The notes below the pieces were generated by a model. It was not told the DNA's origin, ran no database searches, and worked only from the letters and a program-made list of their open reading frames with translations. A stretch of DNA of 64,000 nt. Origin: CAMLIZ01 sp966212505. Lineage in GTDB: Bacteria; Pseudomonadota; Gammaproteobacteria; Burkholderiales; Burkholderiaceae_C. The stretch's first letter is position 1. Each line of letters begins with the position of its first letter. The stretch is taken from NCBI GenBank assembly GCA_966212505.1, contig CBIHRS010000006.1, positions 124,001-188,000 on the forward strand. Reading direction: 5' to 3'. This document shows, in pieces, positions 47,619 to 56,893 of this stretch. Made by a program: the position numbers and the translations under genes.

Positions 47619-49169
47619 ATGGAACGGCGTGTCTTCGTCCTCGCACCGAGTGGCAAGGACGCCCAGCTGATCTGCGGTGCGCTCACGCACGCGCAGATCG
47701 CGGTGCTGGCCTGTGCCAGCGCGCCCGAGGTGGTCGAGCAGGCGAAGGAAGGCATCGGTACGCTGGTGCTGGCCGAGGAGGCGCTGAAGGACGCCGCCTC
47801 GCTGTGGCACCTGTACGGCCTGGTCGAGACCCAGCCCACCTGGTCTGACCTGCCGGTGGTGCTGCTCACCAAGCGGGGCCGCCTCACGCAGCTGGCCGCC
47901 GCGGCGATCCACAAGCTCGGCAATGTGACCACGCTGGAGCGGCCGACGCAGGTGTCGACGCTGGTGAGCACCGTGCGCACCGCGCTGCGCACCCGTGAGC
48001 GCCAGTACGACATGCGCCAGGCCGACGTGCGCAAGGACATGTTCCTGGCCACGCTGGCGCACGAGCTACGCAACCCGCTGGCGCCGCTGTCGAACGGCCT
48101 GCACCTGCTGCACACCGAGGGCGTCGAGCCGGAGCAGCAGCGCTGGGCGATCGACGTGATGCAGCGCCAGACCGCCCACCTGTCGCGCCTGGTCGACGAC
48201 CTGCTCGACGTGGCGCGCATCACGCGCGGCAAGATCGTGCTGCAGAAGGAGCGCGCCGACCTGCGCGAGCTGGTCAACGACGCCATCGAGACCAGCCGCC
48301 CGGTGATCGACGCGATGGGCCACCGCTTCGAGGCGGCGCTGCCCCGCGAGCCGGTGTGGGTGGAGGCCGACCGCACGCGCATCGCGCAGTGCGTGTCCAA
48401 CCTGCTGACCAATGCGGCCAAGTACACCTCGCGCGGCGGCCGCATCGAGCTGGCGCTGAAGGCCGGCGCGCAGGAGGCCGAGCTCAGCGTGCGCGACAAC
48501 GGCATCGGCTTCGCACCGCTGGAGGCGCCGCGGCTGTTCGAGGTGTTCGCGCAGGTCGAGCATGCGGTGTCGCGTGCGCAGGGCGGCCTCGGGCTGGGCC
48601 TGTCGATCGTGAAGGCGCTGGTCGAGATGCACGGCGGCACGGTGCGCGCCCACAGCGACGGCGATGGCCAGGGCGCCGAGTTCACGCTGCGGCTGCCCTG
48701 CCTGCCCAGCGCCGATGCGCAACCGACCGTCACGGCGCCGGCCGGCTCGATGGGCACGCGCGGCTGCTGCCGCGTGCTGGTGGTGGACGACAACCGCGAC
48801 AGTGCGGATTCGATGGCCGAGCTGCTCAACGCCTGCGGCCACGAGACCCGCACCGCCTACAACGGCGAGGCGGCGCTGGTGCTGCTGCGGGGATGGCAAC
48901 CGCAAGTGGCGCTGCTCGACATCGGCCTGCCCGACATGAGCGGCCATGAGCTGGCCCGCCACATCCGCGAGGCGCTGCAGCCGCATCCCCCGGTGCTGGT
49001 GGCGCTCACCGGCTGGGGCCAGCAAGCCGACGTCGCGCGCTCGGCCGAGGCCGGCTTCGAGCACCACCTGACCAAGCCTGCCGACATCGGCACGCTGCTG
49101 GCGGTGGTCGACGGCGCGGTGGCACAGGGCTCCCCGCATGTGCAGCCCGCACATCAGTCGGATCGGTAA
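47619..49169 (+). CDS. Hybrid histidine kinase with pseudo-receiver and receiver domain
   Basis: The 516-residue protein is cytoplasmic. Residues 1-125 resemble a receiver domain without the phospho-acceptor Asp (pseudo-receiver). Then come HisKA with LAHELRNPLAPL (His near 148), HATPase with NLLTNAAKY, DNGIGFAP and GGLGLGLSIVKAL, and a true receiver domain at about 385-505 with VLVVDDNRDSADS, the phospho-acceptor Asp in LLDIGLPDMSG and the Lys in HLTKPAD. This is the usual architecture of kinases found next to KaiC-like ATPases, which they may phosphorylate or read. It follows that gene by 14 bp and ends before the glucan locus. No membrane segment is seen. Confidence 0.94.
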   Translation: MERRVFVLAPSGKDAQLICGALTHAQIAVLACASAPEVVEQAKEGIGTLVLAEEALKDAASLWHLYGLVETQPTWSDLPVVLLTKRGRLTQLAAAAIHKLGNVTTLERPTQVSTLVSTVRTALRTRERQYDMRQADVRKDMFLATLAHELRNPLAPLSNGLHLLHTEGVEPEQQRWAIDVMQRQTAHLSRLVDDLLDVARITRGKIVLQKERADLRELVNDAIETSRPVIDAMGHRFEAALPREPVWVEADRTRIAQCVSNLLTNAAKYTSRGGRIELALKAGAQEAELSVRDNGIGFAPLEAPRLFEVFAQVEHAVSRAQGGLGLGLSIVKALVEMHGGTVRAHSDGDGQGAEFTLRLPCLPSADAQPTVTAPAGSMGTRGCCRVLVVDDNRDSADSMAELLNACGHETRTAYNGEAALVLLRGWQPQVALLDIGLPDMSGHELARHIREALQPHPPVLVALTGWGQQADVARSAEAGFEHHLTKPADIGTLLAVVDGAVAQGSPHVQPAHQSDR

Positions 49170-49171
49170 GA

Positions 49172-49199
49172 ACCCTGTTCCTATCGGAATCTGCAGGGT
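49172..49199. terminator. Stem-loop after hybrid kinase gene
   Basis: ACCCTG at 49172-49177 pairs with CAGGGT at 49194-49199, and inside TTCC at 49178-49181 pairs with GGAA at 49186-49189. It starts 3 bp after the kinase stop and has no T-run. It probably marks the transcript end before the TonB-receptor gene. Confidence 0.4.
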
Positions 49200-49294
49200 C
49201 TGTGTCTAGACGCGAGGGTTGGCGCGCTGCCATTCTTGCCGGTTAGCCTGTGCGCCGGTTTCTCCCTTCTCACCTAGACAACCTGAAACACTCC

Positions 49295-52141
49295 ATGCCG
49301 ATCCATCGCCGCTCTCATGTAGCCGCTGCCGTCGCCGTAGTGGTGGCGTCGCTTTCTCCGTTGGCGCTCCATGCGCAGAACACGACCGATCCGGCCAAGC
49401 CACAACGTGTGGAGATCACCGGCTCGAACATCAAGCGCATCGACGCCGAGACCTCGTCGCCAGTGCAGGTGATGAAGCGCGAGGAGATCAAGCGCACCGG
49501 AGCGACCACGGTGCGCGAGGCGCTTGAAACCCTTGTCGCCTCGAACAACACCGCGCTGTCGGATATCAGCGGCAGCAATTCCTTCGCCGGCGGCGCCAGC
49601 AGCGTGGACCTGCGCGGCCTCGGCAAGCAGGCCACACTGGTGCTGCTGAACTCGCGCCGCGTGTCTCCCTATGCGCTGGCCGACTTCAACGAGGTGTTTG
49701 CCAACCTGGATGCGCTGCCGCTCGACGCCGTGGACCGCATCGAGGTGCTGAAGAACGGCGCTTCGGCGATCTACGGCTCCGATGCAGTGGCCGGCGTGAT
49801 CAACATCATCACCCGCAAAGACTACCAGGGCTTCACGGTGGGTGGCGACTACCAGCGCTCGCTGTACAGCAACAAGTTCGGCGAAGGCACGATCCATGCA
49901 ACAGGCGGCATCGGCGACTACGACCGCGATGGCTACAACCTCCTCGCCAACGTCGAGTTCTTCAAGCGCGATCACGTGATGTGGCGCGATGTGCTGAGCC
50001 GCGCGAACAGCGAGACGCTCGCGGCCCTCCCGAAGGGAGCGGCACAACTGTCGAGCTACAGTTTCCCGGGAAACGTCGCCGGTGCTCCGGTGCCGGGATG
50101 CGCGGTGGTCGTCGGCGGCCTGTGCCGGTTTGACCGCTACAGCCGCTTCGAAGCCCAGCCCGAGGCAGATCGCGCGAACCTGCTGCTCTCAGGACGCCTC
50201 AAGGTCTCCGAGGACATCGAAGGCTTTGCCGAAGTGCTGTACTCGCACACGAAGACCCGGTACCTGAACGCCTTCATTCCGTACGGCGAAGGGCTTGGGC
50301 CGGATGCCTGGTACGACATCAGCAGCGGCAAGCTCAAGTACTTCTACCATCGCGGCCTGCCCGCGGGCCATCCGCTGAACCCGACCGGCGACGAGGCGGC
50401 GCTGCGCTATCGCTTTGCCGACACAGCGGCCGACGCGGAATTCAGCAGCGACAACTATCGCGCACTCGCGGGCCTGCGCGGCACGTACAAGGGATTCGAC
50501 TGGGAGACCGCGCTCGCCGTATTGGGTGCCGGCACCGATCAGAAAGAGCGCGGCCGCCTCAGCGACAGTGGCTTCAAGCAAGTCATCGGCGACTACAAGA
50601 CGCCAGACCAGCCGCTGGACCCGGACTTCTTCAACAAGCCCGGCGGCTACCAACTCGGTGGGCCCAACAGCCAGACGGTGCTGGACACGCTGTATCCGAC
50701 GTACGGCAACAAGGGGAAGACCCGGCAGGTCGCGCTGGATGCCAAGGTCTCGGGCGAGATCGCCAAGCTGCCTGCGGGTCCGCTGGGCTTGGCACTCGGC
50801 TTCGACCTGCGCCACGAGAATTTCAGCATCACGCCGACGTCCAACCTGACCAATGGCGACATCGTCGGCCTCGGCATCTCAACAACCGATGCGTCGCGCA
50901 ACTTCGGCGCCATCTTCGCGGAGTTGAACGTCCCCGTGACGTCACAGTTGGAGAGCCAGCTCGCGGCACGGGTCGACAAGTTTCCCAACTTCGGTGCGCA
51001 CATCTCGCCCAAGGTGGGCGTCCGCTACCAGCCGATGCGCGAACTGATGTTGCGCGGCACCTACGAAGGCGGCTTCCGGGCGCCTAACCTGACCGAAGCG
51101 GCGCCCTCACTGAAGTCGTCCTTCGACAACGGCATCGTCGACCCGAAGCGTTGCTCGCAGGCCTCCGCGCTGGCCACCGACCTGCGCACTCAGGCCGAGC
51201 CGCTGCTGGACACCGATCCGAACAAGGCGCTTCTGCTGGCGCGCGCCGACACCATCGAGCAGAACGAATGCTCAGCGAGTGTCGGCAACCTCACGCGCAA
51301 CAACCCCAACCTGAAGCCGGAGGTCTCGCGCAGCTACTCGCTCGGACTGGTGCTGGAGCCGGTGAAAGACCTCAGCGCCTCGCTCGACTACTGGCACATC
51401 GTCCGCACGAACGAGATCGGGCTGAGGACGACGCGGGAGCTGCTGGCGAACGAAGGCGCGCTGCCGCCGGGCATCAGCGTGACTCGCGACGTGCTGGACG
51501 CGAACGACCGCAGCTTCACGACGGCCGAGCAGGGCACGTACGGGGTGACCACGGGTGCGCTGAACGCTGTCACCAACTTCTTCGAGAACGTCGCGAAGAC
51601 CAAGACCTCGGGCCTCGACATCGGCTTCGCCAGCGCTTGGCGGCTGCCGATCGGCAAAGTCGACGTCGGCTTCCAAGGCACTTACCTGCTCGGCTACTAC
51701 AAGTACAGCCCCGCCATCAACGGCTACGGCGACAACCTGGCGGGCCGCTACGATCCATCGGGCTCCACGCATCCGCGATTCGTCGCGTCGCTGAGCGGTT
51801 CGCTGACCACGGGCCCGTTCGTCAACAGCCTTCGCCTGGCCTACCAGAGCGCAGTCTCGCTGCACGACGACTACTTCGACACCGACTTCACGCCCGAGGG
51901 CTGTGCGGACAAGCACATCACGAACTGCCGGGTGGCGCCGTACCAGCGGCTGGACTATTTCCTCAGCTACACCGGCGTGAAGAACCTGACGCTGAGCATG
52001 TACGTGCGCAACCTGTTCAACAGGAAGCCGCCGTTCGACGCGCGACGCCTGTACCTGAGCGGCAGCAACACGATCCCGCAGGACGTGGAGGATGTGCAGC
52101 GCCGCACCCTGAAGCTGGCGCTGGACTACAAGTTCTTCTGA
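49295..52141 (+). CDS. TonB-dependent outer-membrane receptor, likely for glucan oligosaccharides
   Basis: The 948-residue protein has a signal peptide (AVVVASLSPLALHAQN), a TonB box region and plug domain (VEITGSNIKRIDAETSSPVQVMKREEI, VDLRGLGKQATLVLLNSRR, ASAIYGSDAVAGVINIITRKD), then a 22-strand barrel ending in KLALDYKFF with C-terminal Phe for BamA. The GSNIKR type is common in Proteobacteria that import complex organic ligands, not only siderophores. Location next to the GH16/GH81 cluster suggests it imports beta-1,3-glucan oligosaccharides. No SusD partner is present, as expected outside Bacteroidetes. It overlaps the convergent MocR gene by 16 bp. The ATG at 49295 precedes the signal peptide directly. 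Confidence 0.9.
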   Translation: MPIHRRSHVAAAVAVVVASLSPLALHAQNTTDPAKPQRVEITGSNIKRIDAETSSPVQVMKREEIKRTGATTVREALETLVASNNTALSDISGSNSFAGGASSVDLRGLGKQATLVLLNSRRVSPYALADFNEVFANLDALPLDAVDRIEVLKNGASAIYGSDAVAGVINIITRKDYQGFTVGGDYQRSLYSNKFGEGTIHATGGIGDYDRDGYNLLANVEFFKRDHVMWRDVLSRANSETLAALPKGAAQLSSYSFPGNVAGAPVPGCAVVVGGLCRFDRYSRFEAQPEADRANLLLSGRLKVSEDIEGFAEVLYSHTKTRYLNAFIPYGEGLGPDAWYDISSGKLKYFYHRGLPAGHPLNPTGDEAALRYRFADTAADAEFSSDNYRALAGLRGTYKGFDWETALAVLGAGTDQKERGRLSDSGFKQVIGDYKTPDQPLDPDFFNKPGGYQLGGPNSQTVLDTLYPTYGNKGKTRQVALDAKVSGEIAKLPAGPLGLALGFDLRHENFSITPTSNLTNGDIVGLGISTTDASRNFGAIFAELNVPVTSQLESQLAARVDKFPNFGAHISPKVGVRYQPMRELMLRGTYEGGFRAPNLTEAAPSLKSSFDNGIVDPKRCSQASALATDLRTQAEPLLDTDPNKALLLARADTIEQNECSASVGNLTRNNPNLKPEVSRSYSLGLVLEPVKDLSASLDYWHIVRTNEIGLRTTRELLANEGALPPGISVTRDVLDANDRSFTTAEQGTYGVTTGALNAVTNFFENVAKTKTSGLDIGFASAWRLPIGKVDVGFQGTYLLGYYKYSPAINGYGDNLAGRYDPSGSTHPRFVASLSGSLTTGPFVNSLRLAYQSAVSLHDDYFDTDFTPEGCADKHITNCRVAPYQRLDYFLSYTGVKNLTLSMYVRNLFNRKPPFDARRLYLSGSNTIPQDVEDVQRRTLKLALDYKFF

Positions 52142-53580
52142 TCGGCGGCCAGCGCTCCGAGCCGCTGCACGGCGGCCCGGGTGCGCGGCGAGAGGTCATG
52201 GCCTGCGTTCAGCCGCAGGCAGTGGCCGAAACGGTTGTCGACACCGAAGAAGCCGCCCGGCGCGAAGTGGATGCCTTCTTCCACCGCACGCCGCAGCAGC
52301 GCGATGGCATCGGCGCCTTCGGGCATCTCGATCCACAGCGAGTGGCCGCCCTGCGGCAACGCGACTCGCGTGCCCGCAGGAAACGAAGCCAGCACCATCT
52401 CTCGCAGGTCGCGCGTCCGCTCACGCAGACGCGGCCGCAACGCTCTCAGGTGCGCGTCGAACCGCGCGCCTTCGCAGAACCTGGCGGCCACCTGCTGCAG
52501 CAGCGGCGACGGGGATTCGCAGCCCGCCATCCGCAGGCGCTCGATCTGGTGCAGGTGCCGCTGCGCCACCACGAAGCCGATGCGCAGGTTGGGGGCGAAC
52601 AGGCTGCTGAGGTCGCCGTGATAGAGCACGTCACCGGTCGTGTCGAAGGCCTTGCAGGGCCGGGGCCGGACGCGGCCGTGGTAGAGCTCACCATCGCTGT
52701 CGTCCTCGATCAGCGGCACGCCATGGCGTGCCAACAGCTGCACGAGCCGCAGCTTCTCCGCTTCCGGCATCAGGCTGCCCATCGGATCGCGGAAGCTGGC
52801 CAGCAGGCAGGCGGCGAGCGTCTGGCGTTCGAGCACTGCGGCCAGCGCATCGACCGACATCCCGTGATGCGCGTCGGTCGGAATCTCGACCACCTTGAGC
52901 TGAAGCGCATCGAGTTGCTCCAGCAAGCAGAAGTGGCTGGGGCCGGGCACCGCCACGGTATCTCCCGGCCGGGTCACGGCCCGCAGGCACATGGTGTCGG
53001 CCTCGACATTGCCGTGGGTGATGATCACATCATCGGCACTGAAGCTGCCACCCCATTCGAGCGCACGCTGGGCGATCCGCTGGCGCAACCGCAGATCACC
53101 CTTGTAGCTGCCCCAATCGATCAGCAGCTCGGGTTGATGCCTCGCGAGCTCGATCATGATCTTCTGCACCTGGCGGATCGGCAGTGAGTGCGGGTCGATC
53201 GTCAGGACACCGAGCGGGTCGGTTGCGCCCGACTGGGTGAACTGCAGCATCAGCATGCGCTTGTCGCTCAAGGCCAGTGGCTGAGGGCGAAGCCCGGCGC
53301 CGTCGCGTGGCGACGCCGGGCGATGCGCACGGGAACGGACGAAGTAGCCTTCCCGCGGGCGGGCCTCGACCAGGCCGGCGTCTTCGAGCATGCGCAGCGC
53401 ATGGGTGGCAGTGGCAGGGCTCACACCCTGCCCCTGGCAGAGCTGTCGGATCGAGGGGAGCCGGTCGCCGATCGGCAACGCGCCGTCATGGATGCCTTGC
53501 GCGAGACGCTGGGCCAGCGCCTCGTAACGCGTCGCCTGGCCTTCGTCAGCGGTGCCATGAATACTGCGGCGCCCGAGCAT
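52126..53580 (-). CDS. MocR-type (GntR + aminotransferase) regulator, PLP site degenerate
   Basis: The 484-residue protein has a GntR winged HTH (residues 15-80, with LPSIRQLCQGQGVSPATATHAL and GLVEARPREGYFV) and a fold-type-I aminotransferase domain, the MocR architecture; such regulators usually sense PLP or amino compounds. The domain retains EDD, APNLRIGFV and the terminal LRLNAGH. Compared with the consensus I recall, three PLP contacts are changed: Asn of SNPLG is Asp265 in FRDPMG, Tyr of EDDxYG is Asp296 in EDDSDG, and the Schiff-base Lys of SFSK is Ser326 in DLSSLFAP. It probably cannot bind PLP covalently. It lies 86 bp downstream of the GH16 gene on the same strand and may sense a sugar or act without ligand. 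Confidence 0.85.
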   Translation of the reverse strand: MLGRRSIHGTADEGQATRYEALAQRLAQGIHDGALPIGDRLPSIRQLCQGQGVSPATATHALRMLEDAGLVEARPREGYFVRSRAHRPASPRDGAGLRPQPLALSDKRMLMLQFTQSGATDPLGVLTIDPHSLPIRQVQKIMIELARHQPELLIDWGSYKGDLRLRQRIAQRALEWGGSFSADDVIITHGNVEADTMCLRAVTRPGDTVAVPGPSHFCLLEQLDALQLKVVEIPTDAHHGMSVDALAAVLERQTLAACLLASFRDPMGSLMPEAEKLRLVQLLARHGVPLIEDDSDGELYHGRVRPRPCKAFDTTGDVLYHGDLSSLFAPNLRIGFVVAQRHLHQIERLRMAGCESPSPLLQQVAARFCEGARFDAHLRALRPRLRERTRDLREMVLASFPAGTRVALPQGGHSLWIEMPEGADAIALLRRAVEEGIHFAPGGFFGVDNRFGHCLRLNAGHDLSPRTRAAVQRLGALAADQKNL

Positions 53581-53666
53581 GAGTCCCCCGATCCAAAAGT
53601 GCCGAAGTCTAGGGGGATGATCCGGACGGAACCACAGGAGATGTCACTAACCGTGGCGCGCGGGCC

Positions 53667-54521
53667 TCACGGTTTCTGGTAAACCCGCACGTAATCGACC
53701 TCCATCTGCACCGGGAAGATCGCGTTGTCGACCGCGCCGCCCAGCGTGCCGCCGATCGCCAGGTTGAGCAGCAGGTACTGCGGCTTGTCGAAGGGCCAGG
53801 CGGCGTAGCCGGTCTTCGGGTTGAGGTACTGGTAGTAGTTGACGTCGTCGACGCCGATCACCAGCCGGTCGGGCGTCCAGGTGAGCTGGTAGCGGTGGAA
53901 GGCGCTGCAGGCATCCGGCAGGTTCCGGTCGGCGCCGGTGCCGGGGCCGCCGCTCAGCTTGGTGTGCACGGTGCCGAACACGCGGGACGGGTTGCTGCCG
54001 ACCTGCTCCATCAGGTCGATCTCGCCATCGTCGGGCCAGGCGCCGCCGGTGCCCAGCGTCCAGATCGCCGGCCAGGTGCCGGCGCCGCAGGGCAGCTTGG
54101 CGCGTACTTCCATGAAGCCGTAGGTCCATTGGGCCTTGCCGCGTGTGATCAGGCGGGCCGAGGTGTACTGCTGGCCGCCATAGTCGGGCTCGGCGCTCAG
54201 CGCTTCCTTGCGGGCCGTGATGATCAGCTTGCCACCCGCGACCTGCGAGTTCTCGAGGCGGGCATTGGCGTAGTACTGCAGCTCGTTGTTGTACCAGCCG
54301 GCCTTGTTGCGATCGATGTCGTAGGCCCACTTGCCGGCATCGGGCAGGCCGTCGACGTCGAACTCGTCGGCCCAGGCCAGCGTGTAGCCGGCAGGCAGGC
54401 CGCCGGCGGGCATGGCCAGGTCGGCCGAGGGCGCGGCATCGCCCCCGCCGCCGCAGGCCGACGCGCAGGCGGCGATCAACAACGCGGGGATCCAGGACTG
54501 GAAGGTTTTCATCATGCTCAT
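53667..54521 (-). CDS. GH16-family endo-beta-1,3-glucanase (laminarinase-type) lipoprotein
   Basis: The 284-residue protein is a glycoside hydrolase family 16 enzyme. The catalytic motif GEIDLMEQVG near residues 163-172 gives the two Glu residues and the Asp; the Met makes it the laminarinase-type bulge. GWYNNELQYYANARLENSQV and YGFMEVRAKLPCGAGTWPAIW are family segments. An N-terminal lipobox (ACASACGG) predicts a lipoprotein anchored in the outer membrane. It should cut beta-1,3-glucan or mixed-linkage glucan outside or at the surface. Its start overlaps the GH81 stop by 4 bp, so the pair is coupled. GH16 also includes agarases and carrageenases, but the motif context favours laminarin. Confidence 0.93.
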   Translation of the reverse strand: MSMMKTFQSWIPALLIAACASACGGGGDAAPSADLAMPAGGLPAGYTLAWADEFDVDGLPDAGKWAYDIDRNKAGWYNNELQYYANARLENSQVAGGKLIITARKEALSAEPDYGGQQYTSARLITRGKAQWTYGFMEVRAKLPCGAGTWPAIWTLGTGGAWPDDGEIDLMEQVGSNPSRVFGTVHTKLSGGPGTGADRNLPDACSAFHRYQLTWTPDRLVIGVDDVNYYQYLNPKTGYAAWPFDKPQYLLLNLAIGGTLGGAVDNAIFPVQMEVDYVRVYQKP

Positions 54522-56785
54522 CGTTCGGTGGATCGGATGGTGTGGGCGAGCTGGTGCGGCGGCACCTGCAGCAGGGTACCGTCGCTGAAGCGCACGTGGC
54601 GCGGCTGCGCGCCGGCGTTGTAGGCCAGGTAGTGGCGCTGGCCGTCGGCGCGCTGGAACACGCCGTACAGCGGCGTGTCCGCGCTGACGCCCAGCTGCGG
54701 CCGGCCGAGCGCGGCCAGGCTGTGCAGCCAGAAGCTGGTGTGGGTGCGCGTCTCGCCGTCTTCGACTGCGCCCTCGGGGTTCCATTGCCGCAGCGCCTCT
54801 GCGGGGTCGGCCAGCGCCAGGTAGGCCAGCAGGATGTCCTGCCAGATGTCGTGCGGCGCGTTGCCGCCGCGTGCGGTGAAGCGGCTGAACTCCGCCTCCA
54901 TCGCGGCCAGGTTGCGCTTGATGTAGCCGGGGTCGGCGCCGAGGTAGAGCGAGGCCGGCGTGATCGGCAGCAGGTTGATGCCGTGCGCTTCGCGCGGGTC
55001 TTCGGTCCACCAGGTGGTGTGCACGTACTTGCCGCCCCACACCATCGTGGCCTCGGTGTTCTGGTATTCGGACGCGAACACCAGGTGGTGCAGGTCGAAC
55101 CAGTAGTGCTGCAGCGCCTGGATCTCGGTGGTGTAGAGGTAGATGCCGGTGTCGCGCACCGCCTTGTTGCCGGTGGCCTCGCCCCAGAGGATCAGCCCGG
55201 CCCAGGCATGGATGGCCTCCGACGACGACTCCTGGTTGTTGCCGTCGGCAAAGGGCACGATGCCCGAGGCCCATGAGTGGCCTTCGTAGCGGTCGAAGTG
55301 GCGCAGCCGCGGGTAGCGCGTCTCGGCCGCGTCGGTGTTGGCGATGTCGGCGATCAATTGCTCGACCATGCCGCCCCACTGCGAGCGGGCGGCCCACTGC
55401 GGATCGCGCAGCGCGATCTGCGCCGCGGCGTGGATCCAGTAGCCGTAGTGGAAGTGGTGGTCGTTCATCTCCTCGGCGGAGCCGAATTCATCGGGGTAGC
55501 CGACCAGCGTGCCGAGGTCGGCGCGGTAGTGGAAGTAGCGCGAGCCCTCGTTGCCGGCCTTGAACCAGCGCTCGAGGCGCTGCTTCATCGCGGCCAGGAT
55601 CGCATCGCGCTTCGCGAGCTCGCCATGCGCCTCGGCGATGGCCATGACCTGCGCCGCGCGGTTCAGGCCCTTGCCTTCCCAGTAGGTGCCGCCCTTGCGC
55701 GCCAGCAGGTCGTCGGCACCGAAGGCCAGGTCCTTGTCGAGCAGGGCCTGCAGCTGCATGCGCTGCGCGCCATCGGCCAGCGCCGGCCACTGCGGCAGCA
55801 GCCCGGTGTAGCGGTAGCGGGTCTGGAACTGCGTGCCGGCCAGCAGCTTCAGCGGCCCGCGCACGGTGTCGTAGTGCCACGGCAGCACCGGGCCCAGCAG
55901 CGGGTTGTCATGCCACTGGTGCGGGTACAGGCCGAGCAGCGTGCCGTGGCCGGTGCCTTCCATCGTTTCGGTGGTGGCGCGGTAGGTCGTCGTCAGCTCG
56001 CTGCGCGCCTCGTCGTACGACCAGCTGACCTGCGTGTCGGTGATGAACGCATAGGCATGGCGGCCGAACTCGGCGAGCGTCGCGGCGCCGACGTCGGGCA
56101 GGGCGGCGATGGAGAACCAGCGCCGGCCTTCGGGCAGGTGCAGGGTCCAGCCGTCCCAGCGGGCGCCCCGCGGCGCGTAGACGGCATAGGGCTGGCCGAG
56201 CACGCGCAGCACCGTGGCGCGGCCATCGGCCGAGCGTTGCAGCAGCTCGGGTGCCGTGCCCACATCGAAGCGCACGTCGCCGGTGCTGAGCCGGTGATAG
56301 CTGAAAGGCGAGCCGTGCGCGATCGTCGTCAGCAGTGTCTGGGTGCCGTCGCCCATCGCGATGTCGATCGCCCAGTCGGACGCCTTCGCGAGCTTCGCGC
56401 TCTTCAATGCAAAGCCGGTGGGCTGCACCATCAGCGCCTTGCGATGCGGAAAGGTGATGTCGTTCTCTTCGCGCGTGGGGCTCTGAACCACCTGCTTCAC
56501 CGGCACGTCGATCTCGAAGCCGTCGGCGGTCGGCCGATACGAGGCCGGATGCGCGAACAGCGGCTGCGGCCAGCTGGTGAACAGCAGCGACGAGAACCAC
56601 TGGTTGGTCGGCACCGGCCCGGTGAAGGAGGGCGCGCGGCCGATCGCCGGCGGCGGCTCGCGCTCGCCACCGGCATGCAGCTCGGTGGCGATGCGGCCGA
56701 GGCCCACGGTGAGTTCAGCGGCGGAGACCGGGATGTTCGTCATCAACACGAGCGCAAGGCCGAATCGCCATGCATTGAAAGCCAT
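54518..56785 (-). CDS. GH81-family endo-1,3-beta-glucanase
   Basis: The 755-residue protein is a glycoside hydrolase family 81 enzyme with a signal peptide (GLALVLMTNIPVSAAEL). Family features are PTNQWFSSLLF near residue 65, EMNDHHFHYGYWIHAAA near 440, and NNQESSSEAIHAWAGL near 513-528, which carries the catalytic Glu residues, with HDIWQDILLAYLA near the end. GH81 enzymes cleave beta-1,3-glucan internally by inversion, and are well known from fungi and soil bacteria. The gene starts 108 bp downstream of the ExoP-like gene and overlaps GH16. An inverted repeat (GCCCACG/CGTGGGC, 56803-56831) is in that gap. Predicted periplasmic or secreted. Confidence 0.93.
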   Translation of the reverse strand: MAFNAWRFGLALVLMTNIPVSAAELTVGLGRIATELHAGGEREPPPAIGRAPSFTGPVPTNQWFSSLLFTSWPQPLFAHPASYRPTADGFEIDVPVKQVVQSPTREENDITFPHRKALMVQPTGFALKSAKLAKASDWAIDIAMGDGTQTLLTTIAHGSPFSYHRLSTGDVRFDVGTAPELLQRSADGRATVLRVLGQPYAVYAPRGARWDGWTLHLPEGRRWFSIAALPDVGAATLAEFGRHAYAFITDTQVSWSYDEARSELTTTYRATTETMEGTGHGTLLGLYPHQWHDNPLLGPVLPWHYDTVRGPLKLLAGTQFQTRYRYTGLLPQWPALADGAQRMQLQALLDKDLAFGADDLLARKGGTYWEGKGLNRAAQVMAIAEAHGELAKRDAILAAMKQRLERWFKAGNEGSRYFHYRADLGTLVGYPDEFGSAEEMNDHHFHYGYWIHAAAQIALRDPQWAARSQWGGMVEQLIADIANTDAAETRYPRLRHFDRYEGHSWASGIVPFADGNNQESSSEAIHAWAGLILWGEATGNKAVRDTGIYLYTTEIQALQHYWFDLHHLVFASEYQNTEATMVWGGKYVHTTWWTEDPREAHGINLLPITPASLYLGADPGYIKRNLAAMEAEFSRFTARGGNAPHDIWQDILLAYLALADPAEALRQWNPEGAVEDGETRTHTSFWLHSLAALGRPQLGVSADTPLYGVFQRADGQRHYLAYNAGAQPRHVRFSDGTLLQVPPHQLAHTIRSTER

Positions 56786-56893
56786 GATGCTTGCGTAAAA
56801 GCGCCCACGCGCCGGCAGACGGCACGTGGGCCACAACGCCTAGGGAGGAGAGTTGCTAGGCGACCCCTTCTGCTCGCTCTCAGAAGATCATGA

